The notes: generated by a model from the letters alone, not told the origin. Shown: positions 9,712 to 19,281, numbered from the stretch's first letter. The stretch is 64,000 nucleotides of DNA from Enterococcus sp. BWB1-3 (GCF_016745275.1 NZ_JADOEP010000011.1:1-64000); one strand, 5' to 3'. Numbers and translations are program-made.

Positions 9712-12700
9712 TCATTTGAAAACGACATTCGTTTCTCCCAGAAGCGCTTTAAATTGCTGTTGAACCTCTGTATTTTCTGTAATCCAGTAGTTATTATCCA
9801 AAATAATTTTCTTTTTCTGGTCTGCATAAAATAAAACAACGGGTATGCTCCCAGGGTAATGCTGAATAATTCTTCTGATCTCCTGAAGTGTCTTTTGAGC
9901 ACCTTCCGATTCCTCAATTTTCAGATAACAGGTTTTTTCGCTGATCCCCTTTTCGATTGGAGCTGCTTCGGTAATTTCATTTACCAAAACCTGAAGTTCC
10001 TGATTATACGTACTTTTTTCCACTTTTCCCTCAACATAGTATACCTGATTTAGGTGAACAGTCTGTCTCAACGAACGGAAGACGGTTGGAAACAGCGTAA
10101 GAGAAATCGATCCGGTGCTGTCATCCCCCTCAACAAAAGCCATCTGCTCGCCTTTTTTAGTTCGTATGGTACGTACATTTTTTACATAAACCAGTATACG
10201 AACTGTTTGTTTTTCGACAACATCGCTGATCGGGATAATTTGCTTAAGCTTAGCCAACTTTGTAAATTCTTCGGTTGGGTGCCCGGAAAGATAGACCCCT
10301 AAGTATTGCTCTTCCTGAGCCAATTTATCCTCAAGTGAATAATCCTGAACCTCTTCTTCCTTCAACTCCAGTGTTTCAAATAAGTCTGAACTGCCTCCGC
10401 TGTATAGAATGTTCTGAATCTTGCTTTCCAGCTGCATATCCAACTGTCTGCGGTTTGGAGAAAGTTCATCAAATGCACCGATGGCAATAAGTGGTTCAAT
10501 CGTTTCTTTTTTTCTCCATTTAGATGAGATACGGAACAGAAACTGATCAAAGCTCTGATAATGTCCATTCTCTTTCCGCTCGGCCAGGATATCCTGAATA
10601 AAATCTCTGCGAATTCCTTTCAGAGAGCTGAATCCAAACGTAATTTCATTCGCATCTTTGAGCAGAAAGCTATAGTGACTGTGATTAATAGATGGTGGAA
10701 TGATCTTAATTTCATTTTTCTTTGCTTCACTGATATATTCTTTGATTTTGTTTGGATTGTGACGAACAGAATGGAGCAGTGCAGCATAAAAGGCGGCTGG
10801 ATAATGAACTTTTAAATAGGCCATTTGAAAGCCGATAAAGGAGTAGGCAAACGCATGGGATCTGTTGAATCCGTAGTTTGCGAAACGTTCGATATAATCA
10901 TAAATCATATTGGCTGTTTCTTCTGTATACCCCTGTGCCAATCCCCCCTGAACAAAATGGCGGCGTTCCTGATCCAGTATCTCTTTTTTCTTTTTGCTGA
11001 TGGCTCTTCTGAGAATATCTGCCTGACCCAGACTAAAACCGGCCATTTTTGCTGCAACCTGCATAATCTGCTCCTGATAAACAATGACACCATACGTATT
11101 TTCTAAAATAGGCTGTAGAGAAGCATCCGGGTAGTCTATCGGCTCAAGCCCCTTTTTTCGCCTGATAAACAGATCAATATTTTGCATGGGGCCCGGGCGA
11201 TACAATGCATTCACCGCAGCAATGTCTTCAATACTTGTTGGTCCCAGCTTTCGCAAAACATTTCGAATTCCAGCTGACTCAAATTGGAAAACCCCACTGG
11301 TCTCCCCTCTTTGAAACAGTTCTAACGACTTTTCGTCATCCAAAGGGATTTCGCTGAGCTTCAGCTCTTCTTTGTATACTCTTTTAACAGACTTTAACGT
11401 ATCATCTATAATCGATAGATTTCTCAATCCCAGAAAATCCATCTTCAGCAAACCGATCTTCTCAACATCATTCATTGTGAACTGAGTTAAAAGAATATCA
11501 TTGGTCCCTGTCTGAAGCGGCACCAGCTCCAGTAAATTTTGATCGGTAATCACCACTCCAGCCGCATGTGTGGACACATGTCGCGGAAGTCCTTCCAGCC
11601 GGACAGCTGTATCAAACAGCAGGCGGTTTGTATCAGAGCTTTCTACCAGTTCCACCAATTTTTTAGATTCCTGATAAGCCTGCTTCAAAGTAATTTTAAG
11701 TGTATTCGGCACTGCCTGCGACCAGCGATTTGATTCACTTTGTGATAAACCGAACACTCTGGCGGCATCTCTTAGAACCATCTTGGCCGCCATTGTACCA
11801 AATGTAGCGATTTGGGCCATATGAAAATGCCCATATTTTTTTTGTACATAAGCTAAAACCTGTTCCCGACGATTATCAGGAATATCCAAGTCAATATCAG
11901 GCATCGAGTATCGTTCCGGGTTTAGAAAACGTTCAAACAGCAGATTATACTGAATAGGATCAACATCTGTAATAGATAAGACATACGAAACAAGTGACCC
12001 CGCAGCAGAACCCCTGCCGGCTCCGGTGACAATTTTCTGCTGATGGGCAAAAGCCATCACGTCCCAGACAATCAGAAAATAGTCATCAAAGCCCATGTTA
12101 TGAATGATCGTCAATTCTTTTTCCAGTCGTTCCTTATAGACTTCAGCAGCCTCCGGGACTCTATCTGGCAAACGCTCAAAACACAATTTTCTAAGATATT
12201 CTCCTGCTGATAACTCATTAGGTACTGGATAATGCGGCAGCAGCTTCTGATGCAAAGGGAGCTCAAACTGACAGCCTTCAGCAACTCGAACAGCATTGTC
12301 TACAGCTTCTGCACCCAGAAGCTCATTTAAGCGAATTTGCGTTTCTCCAGGCTTTCTCAGATAATAAGGTCCATCAATCTCTGTTTCCCTCAAATCAAGC
12401 TGCATAGCTGTGCCCGCTTCAATATGTTCCAGTACCCGCAGTGCAAAACCGTCTTCCCGGATTAGATATCTGGTTTCCTGAAGTGCAAGCAGAGAGTATT
12501 TTTGTTTTTTTATATAGTCGAATAACGGTGCATCTGTTGATGGATTGCACATAAAAGAAGCCCCGATAAAGAAAGAATCTTTGTCGGCCTTCCTTAAAAG
12601 TTCGGACATTTCCTTCTCAGTCTCTTCACTGCTTCGCCCAGGCAGATCATTAATAATTCCTTTGTCTGCAGGCATAATAACAAATAAATGACTTAAAAAT

Positions 12701-13038
12701 TTTGAAAACTCTTCTACCTTCAGCTGACCGTTCTTCGTCATCCTAAGGCTGGAAATCTGCATCAAATTTTGATAGCCTGTGTGATCTTTTGCATAAAAAA
12801 TCAGCTTTTTCGTCTGATCTGTCGTCTCGGGAGTATAGTCCAGTGTCATTCCTATAATCGGCTGAATCCCTTCCGACTGACAGGCTTCATAAAATTCAAC
12901 TGCACCATGTAAAACATTTATATCAGCAATACCCAGTTGTTCATAGCCAAACTGTTTTGCCTTCTTAACGAATTCTGCTATTCTGATTGTACTGGAAAGT
13001 AATGAGTATGAAGTAATGGTGTATAATTGCGGAAACAT
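9712..13038 (-). CDS. dnaE: DNA polymerase III alpha subunit, DnaE3 class
   Basis: Replicative polymerase of 1108 aa, the length of the Firmicute DnaE that works beside PolC and extends primers on the lagging strand. N-terminal PHP domain (about residues 5-200; ADINVLHGAVEFYEA), then the polymerase palm with the acidic catalytic motif PDIDLDIPDNRREQV near residue 390, fingers, helix-hairpin-helix, and a C-terminal OB domain around VRILVYVKNVRTI. No 3'-5' exonuclease domain is present, as expected. ATG start after AAAGGAGGGG. Immediately upstream of pfkA-pyk, the conserved order. Confidence 0.97.
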   Translation of the reverse strand: MFPQLYTITSYSLLSSTIRIAEFVKKAKQFGYEQLGIADINVLHGAVEFYEACQSEGIQPIIGMTLDYTPETTDQTKKLIFYAKDHTGYQNLMQISSLRMTKNGQLKVEEFSKFLSHLFVIMPADKGIINDLPGRSSEETEKEMSELLRKADKDSFFIGASFMCNPSTDAPLFDYIKKQKYSLLALQETRYLIREDGFALRVLEHIEAGTAMQLDLRETEIDGPYYLRKPGETQIRLNELLGAEAVDNAVRVAEGCQFELPLHQKLLPHYPVPNELSAGEYLRKLCFERLPDRVPEAAEVYKERLEKELTIIHNMGFDDYFLIVWDVMAFAHQQKIVTGAGRGSAAGSLVSYVLSITDVDPIQYNLLFERFLNPERYSMPDIDLDIPDNRREQVLAYVQKKYGHFHMAQIATFGTMAAKMVLRDAARVFGLSQSESNRWSQAVPNTLKITLKQAYQESKKLVELVESSDTNRLLFDTAVRLEGLPRHVSTHAAGVVITDQNLLELVPLQTGTNDILLTQFTMNDVEKIGLLKMDFLGLRNLSIIDDTLKSVKRVYKEELKLSEIPLDDEKSLELFQRGETSGVFQFESAGIRNVLRKLGPTSIEDIAAVNALYRPGPMQNIDLFIRRKKGLEPIDYPDASLQPILENTYGVIVYQEQIMQVAAKMAGFSLGQADILRRAISKKKKEILDQERRHFVQGGLAQGYTEETANMIYDYIERFANYGFNRSHAFAYSFIGFQMAYLKVHYPAAFYAALLHSVRHNPNKIKEYISEAKKNEIKIIPPSINHSHYSFLLKDANEITFGFSSLKGIRRDFIQDILAERKENGHYQSFDQFLFRISSKWRKKETIEPLIAIGAFDELSPNRRQLDMQLESKIQNILYSGGSSDLFETLELKEEEVQDYSLEDKLAQEEQYLGVYLSGHPTEEFTKLAKLKQIIPISDVVEKQTVRILVYVKNVRTIRTKKGEQMAFVEGDDSTGSISLTLFPTVFRSLRQTVHLNQVYYVEGKVEKSTYNQELQVLVNEITEAAPIEKGISEKTCYLKIEESEGAQKTLQEIRRIIQHYPGSIPVVLFYADQKKKIILDNNYWITENTEVQQQFKALLGETNVVFK

Positions 13039-13084
13039 AAGAACCCCTCCTTTAAAGCTGGATTTCCCTATCTCTGCTCAATTC

Positions 13085-13112
13085 TTTACAATAAAAAAAA
13101 TTGTGCTAAACT
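13085..13112 (+). promoter_or_regulatory. Promoter of the DUF2929 gene
   Basis: TTTACA (13085-13090), 16-nt spacer, TGC-TAAACT (13107-13112), an extended -10 promoter 25 nt before the start codon. Confidence 0.6.
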
Positions 13113-13136
13113 ATAGCTAGAAAAGAGGTGCTATCC

Positions 13137-13322
13137 ATGCGTTACATCATTATATTATTTTGGTCCTTCTTGTTGGGACAAATCGTGGGATATATTGGCG
13201 GTGCCTTGAATAACGGCAGTTACGACTTTATGTGGACAACCATCATATCGCTTATCGCCGGTGTACTTATCATTTCGATCGGACATTTTGCTCTGCCTGA
13301 AGAAAAGAGTTCTCAAGCATAA
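13137..13322 (+). CDS. YjzD-like membrane protein (DUF2929)
   Basis: Small membrane protein of 61 aa with two hydrophobic segments (about residues 3-22 and 33-52) separated by a short loop GGALNNGSYDFMW, matching the DUF2929/YjzD family in size and pattern. Function unknown. The ATG at 13137 has AGAGGTG 7 nt upstream; an in-frame GTG at 13128 overlaps that site. Divergent from dnaE, followed by a bidirectional terminator. Confidence 0.8.
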   Translation: MRYIIILFWSFLLGQIVGYIGGALNNGSYDFMWTTIISLIAGVLIISIGHFALPEEKSSQA

Positions 13323-13330
13323 CGGCAACA

Positions 13331-13371
13331 GCAAAAACCAGCTACATTAATTGTAACTGGTTTTTTTTTGT
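13331..13371. terminator. Bidirectional terminator between DUF2929 and the MFS gene
   Basis: AAAAACCAG-CTAC pairs with GTA-ACTGGTTTTT; T-runs follow in both directions, serving both convergent genes. Confidence 0.85.
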
Positions 13372-13381
13372 TTTCAACTGT

Positions 13382-14578
13382 TTATATCCTTTTCCTTAAA
13401 ATTTTTCTGAAGTTGAATGCAGACAGACAGATATTCCCAAATACAAAGCAGGCAGTCGTAATAAATACTGCACTGTAACTAAATCCATGCGCTACAGTGG
13501 AACCGATCATCGGTCCTAAAACCTGACCAAAGTTGCTGAACATCTGATTATAACTGTATATGCGGCTGACTCCCTCGAGCGGGGTCAGCTTGCCGATCAG
13601 CGTATTGATTGAAGGCATTAATGCCCCAGTCGAAAAGCCAAGCATAAAGCGCAAAGCACCCAGTTGAAAAGGAGTATTTACAAAAGCCATTGGTATGTAG
13701 CAGAAGAAAGACAGCAGCAAACCTGCCAGCAGAACCTTATGATTTCCTATTTTATCTCCGAGTTTTCCAAGCATCGGAGAAGAAATAATAGCAGAAACTC
13801 CGGCAACAGACACAATTAAGCCGCTGACAAAGAGAATATTCCCATGATCTCCGCTTAACGAACGAATGTAAAGAGTCAGAATCGGACTAATACTGGTCAC
13901 ACCAATTTGCAAAATAAGTGTTGTCACAAACAGCCCAACTAAAATAGACAAATGATCAATTCTGGAAAAAATTTCTTTTGTTGACATTAAGTCCTTTTTC
14001 TCTACCGGTTCAAAATCTTCTTTAACCATAAAAATGGTTAGTAGTGTTGTAATCAGCAGCATAAAGCCTGTAATGATAAAAACATTTTGCATACCAAACC
14101 ACTGAGCTAAAGCTCCGCCAATCGAAGGTCCGATTAAATTTCCGGCAACTGCACCTGTGGAAAGTGTACCTAATGCCCAACCGCTTTTTTCTTTAGGTGC
14201 CTGCGAAGCGATCATCGCTGTTGCATTGGGAATATAGCCGGACAAAATCCCATTTAAAAAGCGCATAATCAACAGCCAGTAAACATTCGGAACAAAAGCC
14301 AGAGACCCCATCGTAAAGGTCATACCTGCTGCTGCACGAATCATCATAATCTTACGACCTTTTCTATCAGCCAAGTTTCCCCAAATTGGTGCAACAATAG
14401 CTGCTGCAAAGGCTGTTACAGAAATAGCCAATCCTGAAAAAAGCTCCACTTGGTCTTTAGGTGTTCCAAGCTGTTCTATGTATACTGGAATAAACGGCAT
14501 AACCAAGCTAATACTTGCACCTGTGAAAAAGCTCCCCAGCCAGGCAACCATCAAATTTTTCTTCCAGTCTATTTTCAT
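13382..14578 (-). CDS. MFS multidrug efflux transporter (PmrA/MdtG-like)
   Basis: Twelve-helix drug:proton antiporter-type permease of 398 aa in the cytoplasmic membrane. Visible features are the first helix MVAWLGSFFTGASISLVMPF, MFS motif A GNLADRKGRK between helices 2 and 3, and the antiporter-like stretch around AVAGNLIGPSIGGAL in helix 5. Overall it looks like pneumococcal PmrA. The ATG at 14578 follows GGTGGTG by 8 nt; an upstream in-frame ATG would include that site. Monocistronic. The exported compounds cannot be read from sequence. Confidence 0.85.
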   Translation of the reverse strand: MKIDWKKNLMVAWLGSFFTGASISLVMPFIPVYIEQLGTPKDQVELFSGLAISVTAFAAAIVAPIWGNLADRKGRKIMMIRAAAGMTFTMGSLAFVPNVYWLLIMRFLNGILSGYIPNATAMIASQAPKEKSGWALGTLSTGAVAGNLIGPSIGGALAQWFGMQNVFIITGFMLLITTLLTIFMVKEDFEPVEKKDLMSTKEIFSRIDHLSILVGLFVTTLILQIGVTSISPILTLYIRSLSGDHGNILFVSGLIVSVAGVSAIISSPMLGKLGDKIGNHKVLLAGLLLSFFCYIPMAFVNTPFQLGALRFMLGFSTGALMPSINTLIGKLTPLEGVSRIYSYNQMFSNFGQVLGPMIGSTVAHGFSYSAVFITTACFVFGNICLSAFNFRKILRKRI

Positions 14579-14811
14579 TTCTTTTTCACCACCATACATA
14601 CAATAGGTTCTCTTTAACTATACTCCACTTTTATCAATCAAACAAAAACTTTATTTCAATTTTTTGAACTTACTCACAAACTGCTTTACTGGAATAGAAA
14701 TTCTGCACCGTAAATTTCAGATTGTCTCACCATATGTACGTCTGTATGTCTTTCTTGGCTGCACTGTTACATTCTTCGGAGATAAATCAGGCTGGCTTTA
14801 AATGACAACAG

Positions 14812-14935
14812 AAAAAAAGCGGGACAGAAACAACTTCTTCAACAGCAAGCCGAAATTCATCAAAAATTTATGGAACAATTTTTATAAATTCCGGCTTGTT
14901 GCTTAAAACTGAGCACTTCTGTCCCGCCGGTTATT
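14812..14935 (-). repeat. Long imperfect hairpin element with GCGGGACAGAA ends
   Basis: GCGGGACAGAA (14819-14829) and its complement TTCTGTCCCGC (14917-14927) bracket an inner imperfect inverted pair (AGCAAGCCGAAATT and AATTCCGGCTTGTTGCT). On the minus strand the outer stem is followed by TTTTTTTCTG, so it probably terminates the purine permease transcript. The flank GGTTATTCGA, and GAATAA-CGGCGGGACA read on the minus strand, recur at 52569-52584, linking it to the other repeats. Confidence 0.75.
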
Positions 14936-14994
14936 CGATTTTAAAGGGTCCTCCATGACATACCATTATCACAGATTCCTTTATTTTTCAGTTT

Positions 14995-16401
14995 TTATAA
15001 TGTCGCTAAAATAATAAAATTGATGATAAACAGCGCATTGACAATCCAAATAATTGGTGAAACCTCGTTGATTTTTCCCTTTGCCACTTTTACAATGGCA
15101 AAAAACAGAAATCCCGCTGCAATACCATATGAAATGCTGTAGCAAAGTCCCATAAAGATTGAAGCAAAGAAGGCCGGAACAGCATCTTCAAGATCTGTCC
15201 ATTCAATATCTTTAAATGAAGCAAGCATCATTACACCCACTAAGATCAGAGCAGGAGCAGTTGCCTGAGCCGGAACGATTGAAATTAATGGTGAAAACAG
15301 ACTGCTTAGTGCAAATAGTGCAGCGACCACTACAGAGGTTAGTCCTGTACGACCTCCGGCACCAATTCCTGCAGCACTTTCAACATAGGTTGTAACATTT
15401 GATGTTCCAAAAACTGCCCCGATAGATGTAGCAACAGCATCAGCAAACAATGCTTTATCCATTTTTGTTATAAGTCCTTTGCTCTCTTCCAAAGCAATTT
15501 CATCTTCTTTAGAAAAGATTCCTGTACGGCGGCCGGTTCCAATGAATGTTCCAATCGTATCAAACGTATCAGATAAACTAAATGCGATAACTGTCATCAG
15601 CACTTGAGGAATCTTTGAGGAATCTGAAAACAGCGACTGCATGCCATCTGGTCCGAATGCGGCGCCAAACGTAGTTCCCAGATCAGAGATAGAACTTCCC
15701 AATGAGTTTCCCTGCCAGTCAATAGCAGAAATATCCACAACGCCCATAGGAATAGCTAAAATTGTCGTTACAATAATCCCCCATAAAATTGCCCCGCGAA
15801 CATTCATCACAACCAATATAGTTGAAATAACCAGCCCAAGCACAGCAAGTATAATCTCTGGATTGTTAAAGTTTCCCAACGCCGGAACGATACTGTTTCC
15901 ATTTACACCACCGTTTACAGGTTCTGCCTGAACAGTGAAATCCAGTAAACCAGCATTTTTTATCCCTACATAAGCAACAAAAATCCCAATCCCGCCGCCA
16001 ATTGCGTGCTGCAGACTTTCTGGAATTGCACGAATAATCAGTTTACGAATTTTAGTTACTGTAATTAAAATATTAATAAGACCACAAATAAAAACCATCG
16101 CCAAAGCCTGCTGCCAAGTATAACCCAGACCAAAAACGACCGTAAATGTAAAGAACGCATTTAAGCCCATACCAGGTGCCTGCGCATAAGGGACATTAGC
16201 AAACAGTCCCATAATTAAAGTTCCAATAACTGAAGCAACAATGGTTGCTAGAAATACTGCCTGAAACGGCATCCCTGTTTGTGCTAAAATCGATGGATTT
16301 ACAAATAAAATATAACTCATTGCGAAAAATGTTGTTACCCCTGCGACGACTTCTGTTGGAACAGTCGCCTTATTCTCTTTCAATTTAAAAAACTTATCCA
16401 T
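14995..16401 (-). CDS. NCS2-family purine permease (PbuG/PbuO-like)
   Basis: Membrane symporter of 468 aa for nucleobases, probably guanine, hypoxanthine or adenine. It shows the AzgA-type NCS2 signatures: MSYILFVNPSILAQTGMP near the N terminus, PYAQAPGMGLNAFFTFTVV, GGGIGIFVAYVGIKNAG, SDTFDTIGTFIGTGRRTG and TTYVESAAGIGAGGRTG. About 12-14 membrane segments. ATG start with GAAGAGGAGATAG before it. A good promoter lies 90 bp upstream with probable PurR sites about 30 bp further up (below), which supports a purine role. There is no purine riboswitch in the leader. It is next to a secreted 5'-nucleotidase, so purine salvage from extracellular nucleotides is a plausible joint task. Confidence 0.9.
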   Translation of the reverse strand: MDKFFKLKENKATVPTEVVAGVTTFFAMSYILFVNPSILAQTGMPFQAVFLATIVASVIGTLIMGLFANVPYAQAPGMGLNAFFTFTVVFGLGYTWQQALAMVFICGLINILITVTKIRKLIIRAIPESLQHAIGGGIGIFVAYVGIKNAGLLDFTVQAEPVNGGVNGNSIVPALGNFNNPEIILAVLGLVISTILVVMNVRGAILWGIIVTTILAIPMGVVDISAIDWQGNSLGSSISDLGTTFGAAFGPDGMQSLFSDSSKIPQVLMTVIAFSLSDTFDTIGTFIGTGRRTGIFSKEDEIALEESKGLITKMDKALFADAVATSIGAVFGTSNVTTYVESAAGIGAGGRTGLTSVVVAALFALSSLFSPLISIVPAQATAPALILVGVMMLASFKDIEWTDLEDAVPAFFASIFMGLCYSISYGIAAGFLFFAIVKVAKGKINEVSPIIWIVNALFIINFIILATL

Positions 16402-16491
16402 GAACTTTCTATCTCCTCTTCAAAATAATTCATCTGTCTGTTAAGAAAAATAAAATAAATGCAAACTGTAATTCCTAACAAATACTTCTAA

Positions 16492-16520
16492 AGTATAGGA
16501 GATAATTAATATGTTTTCAA
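16492..16520 (-). promoter_or_regulatory. Promoter of the purine permease gene
   Basis: Minus-strand TTGAAA (16515-16520), 17-nt spacer, TATACT (16492-16497); leader of about 85 nt. Confidence 0.7.
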
Positions 16521-16542
16521 TTAAATGTTAACTATAAACACA

Positions 16543-16569
16543 AAAAAACTTCGGATCGTTCGTTTTTTA
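16543..16569 (-). promoter_or_regulatory. Probable PurR operator (paired PurBox-like motifs)
   Basis: The minus strand reads AAAACGAACGAT followed by GATCCGAAGTTTT, two copies resembling the PurBox AWWWCCGAACWWT. The pair is centred about 70 bp upstream of the predicted transcription start, close to the position of the activator site in Lactococcus pur genes. Motif match is by eye. Confidence 0.5.
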
Positions 16570-16662
16570 AACGTTTTCAATTATGTCGATTTCATTTTTA
16601 TAACATTTTGAACAGATAGAGAGGATAGGAAAATAAATTAAAAAGATGTTTTGATAAAGCTT

Positions 16663-16763
16663 TTCCGTGTGACGAGCAACCTAATGTACAAAAGAGCCAT
16701 TTGCTTCTGGAACACTATTTATTCGGTTTTTAGGGGATGCGACCTAGTTTTGTCACATCCCCT
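16663..16763 (-). repeat. Interspersed repeat, TGTGACA family
   Basis: Read on the minus strand it begins GGGGATGTGACAAAACTAG, folds back with GTCGCATCCCC, then has CTAAAAACCGAATAAATAG-GTGTTCC-like sequence shared with the elements at 36915 and 57733, and ends in GCTCGTCACACGG, an inverted version of the start. It lies just past the 5'-nucleotidase stop and may act as its terminator. Confidence 0.65.
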
Positions 16764-16790
16764 TGAAATTTAATTTATTCCCATCAGTTA

Positions 16791-19052
16791 TTATACGTTG
16801 CTTCTTTTTCTCAAAATATATAATGCGCTGCCAGTCAACAATACAGCTCCTGAAATCATTCCAACACTCGTAATTGTTTCACCAGTGTTCGGCAGAGATC
16901 CATCGGCTTCCGTTCCTTCGCTGCTGGTTTTTGTCGCGTCAGATTCAACAGTGTCTACAGTACTTAAGGAGTCCGTAGTCTGAATTGTTCCTCTCAAAAC
17001 ATCCAACGGAAATACAGCACTATATAGCTCTTCAATAACGACAACTGCTGTAATAACATCATTATCTTTAAGATTTAACGTCGAAATATCAATCTTAATA
17101 CGACCTTCATTATCCGCTTTAGCTGTTATGTCACCCTCAGGCAGTATAGTTCTGTCCTTTGGAAGCACCCCGTTGAACAGAACAATCATTGCATTCGGTA
17201 ATGTTACACCTTGAAGGTATTGATCTTTTTCATGCAAAGGATCAAAGAATGTCGCCTGACGAATAAATGCTTCTCTGTTTTCCGGTGTAACTGCCGGTTC
17301 CTCAATCAACTGTTTGCGTGATTCGATAGCCGCTGTGATTTGTTCCCCTGCTGCTTCTTTTGATTCAATATAGCCGATAAAGGTTTCTGTATCCGGCTGC
17401 ATTGCATCTACCAATTTAGCCTGAGTAAAGCCGGCAAACCCGTCCCCGCCGCCAAGAAGGAAATCATTAATTACGACACGGTAAGTCTGATCTTTTTCAA
17501 TTAATTTCCCTGCTGAATCCTTCATCTGCCAAACTTTATACGGCTGTTCCGCATTTTCATTTTTTACAAAGGTATACGATAAGCCGGAGATTTGAAGGAA
17601 GTATTTTTCCTCTTCGTCATACTGCTCATTTAAAACCTGTTCAATTTGACTGCCGGTCATTTCAACAATCTGCATAATATTTCCAAATGGCTGAACCGCT
17701 TGAGCAGCTCCCCAAGTGATTTCCCCATTTGATCCAACTGCAAGGTCAGCACGAATTCCGCCATTGTTTGTCATGGCAAAATCAACGTCAATTCCATTGG
17801 TTTTGGCCATAGCCAGCTGACCATCTGTAATCAGATTTCCAAGCGGAGATTCTTTATATTCATTAACCTCTCTGGTAATCGCTTCCGCAGTTTTGGCTGT
17901 TCCAATTTTTCTGCTTGTTACTTCGGAAACACGACGGTCTGCATCTGCAACAATTGCGGCTACTTTTTCGTCAGGTTTTGGAGCATTATCTCCTTCCGGT
18001 GAAACCGGAACAATTTCTGCAGATGGAGCTGCTTCAAAGTCTTGAGCTTTCACATCGATAACTCCCTGAATATCAGCATATCCTTTCCCTTGTGAAGTTG
18101 ATTGGACTACACGTGTATCTCCAATCAGCCCATTTGTATAGACATGATTATGACCGGCTAAAAAGACATCCACACTATTTTCAGGATAAAGTTCATTTAC
18201 TTTTTTCATGATATTTGCCGCTTCACCTGAAACGGTTCCTTCTTTGCTGGTTGATGGAACATGAGCCAGTACAACAATGGCATTGACGCCTTTTTCTTTT
18301 AGCTCACTCGCATAATAGGCGATTGTTTCTGCTTCATCAAGAAAATCATATTCCTGATAGTGTTCTTTTAAGACCAGATTAGGAATCTCAGTTGTTACGA
18401 CACCAATAAAACCAATCTTGACTTTCTCGCTTGTTCCAATTTCCTTTACTGTATAGGGCTGCCAGTTAAACGGAATATCCTCCGTATCTTTTTTGACAAC
18501 ATTTCCAACGACTATTTCTGTTTTGGATGCTTCCCGTGAATAGCTGCTCAAAATTCCATATGGGTCTTCTTTGGGATTCATTCCTTTCATAATACGGTCA
18601 AATTCCGCCAAGCCTTCATCAAATTCATGATTTCCAAGCGTTCCTATGGTGAAATTCATTTCATTCAGTACTTTGATGGTCGGCTCATCCTGAAGCAACC
18701 CGGAATTTGCAGGACTTGCACCTACCATATCCCCAGATTGTACTCGCAATGTCTGAGCTCCCGAATTTGCTTGGGCAAATGTGCTTTCTGCCTGATTCAG
18801 GTAACTAGCCAAAAGAGCTGCAGTTCCTGCGTTGCTGACTTTATTCCCGGCATCATCATAGTATGAACCTGTTGTACTTAACGCCCCATGAAAATCATTG
18901 ATGCCCAAAAGCTGAACCGGAATTTTTTCTGTTATTTCAGCTGTCTGATTTTCTACAGCAGATACTTGATTACCGTTAAACAAGAAGCCTCCTGTTCCAG
19001 TTGCTGCAACAGCAGCAAGCAACAGGCACAAGCCCCTATTTCCCTTTGTCAT
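16791..19052 (-). CDS. LPXTG-anchored 5'-nucleotidase / metallophosphoesterase
   Basis: Cell-surface enzyme of 753 aa that likely dephosphorylates extracellular nucleotides. A signal peptide (residues 1 to about 33, ending VSA) is followed by a calcineurin-like phosphoesterase domain with LLGINDFHG, GNHEFD, LAHVPS and AGHNHVY metal-binding motifs, then the 5'-nucleotidase C-terminal domain (about 380-560, with TNNGGIRADL and NDFLLGGGDGF substrate motifs). It ends with a sortase signal LPNTG, a hydrophobic helix and the basic tail LRKRSNV. ATG start after AAGGAGGAACAATAA. Adjacent to a purine permease. Related enterococcal and streptococcal enzymes can make immunosuppressive adenosine; whether this one does is inference. 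Confidence 0.93.
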   Translation of the reverse strand: MTKGNRGLCLLLAAVAATGTGGFLFNGNQVSAVENQTAEITEKIPVQLLGINDFHGALSTTGSYYDDAGNKVSNAGTAALLASYLNQAESTFAQANSGAQTLRVQSGDMVGASPANSGLLQDEPTIKVLNEMNFTIGTLGNHEFDEGLAEFDRIMKGMNPKEDPYGILSSYSREASKTEIVVGNVVKKDTEDIPFNWQPYTVKEIGTSEKVKIGFIGVVTTEIPNLVLKEHYQEYDFLDEAETIAYYASELKEKGVNAIVVLAHVPSTSKEGTVSGEAANIMKKVNELYPENSVDVFLAGHNHVYTNGLIGDTRVVQSTSQGKGYADIQGVIDVKAQDFEAAPSAEIVPVSPEGDNAPKPDEKVAAIVADADRRVSEVTSRKIGTAKTAEAITREVNEYKESPLGNLITDGQLAMAKTNGIDVDFAMTNNGGIRADLAVGSNGEITWGAAQAVQPFGNIMQIVEMTGSQIEQVLNEQYDEEEKYFLQISGLSYTFVKNENAEQPYKVWQMKDSAGKLIEKDQTYRVVINDFLLGGGDGFAGFTQAKLVDAMQPDTETFIGYIESKEAAGEQITAAIESRKQLIEEPAVTPENREAFIRQATFFDPLHEKDQYLQGVTLPNAMIVLFNGVLPKDRTILPEGDITAKADNEGRIKIDISTLNLKDNDVITAVVVIEELYSAVFPLDVLRGTIQTTDSLSTVDTVESDATKTSSEGTEADGSLPNTGETITSVGMISGAVLLTGSALYILRKRSNV

Positions 19053-19084
19053 TTATTGTTCCTCCTTATTAATTCTCACCCTTC

Positions 19085-19113
19085 AGATTATCAATTATTC
19101 AAATAAGTGTCAA
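19085..19113 (-). promoter_or_regulatory. Promoter of the 5'-nucleotidase gene
   Basis: Minus-strand TTGACA (19108-19113), 17-nt spacer, TAATCT (19085-19090), about 35 nt upstream of the start. Confidence 0.7.
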
Positions 19114-19220
19114 TAACAATTTACAATTCTTCCAGAACAAAACGAGGAGAATCCTTTTCATGAATGATGGCAGATTTATTCGAGAACTTTTAAAGGTATT
19201 CCTTTTTTCTCTTTAAAGCC

Positions 19221-19248
19221 TTGCCATTTTATCTCTATATGCTAGACT
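19221..19248 (+). promoter_or_regulatory. Promoter of the HAD phosphatase gene
   Basis: TTGCCA (19221-19226), 16-nt spacer, extended -10 TGC-TAGACT (19243-19248). Confidence 0.6.
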
Positions 19249-19281
19249 AAGAAAAAGAAAATTGTCCAAGGAGGAACTTTT

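Noticed and set aside
15641-15931. Plus-strand frame in the purine permease gene
   Set aside because: Proline- and isoleucine-rich antisense shadow of membrane helices.
16402-16485. Purine riboswitch in the permease leader
   Set aside because: The conserved aptamer core sequences are not present in the leader.
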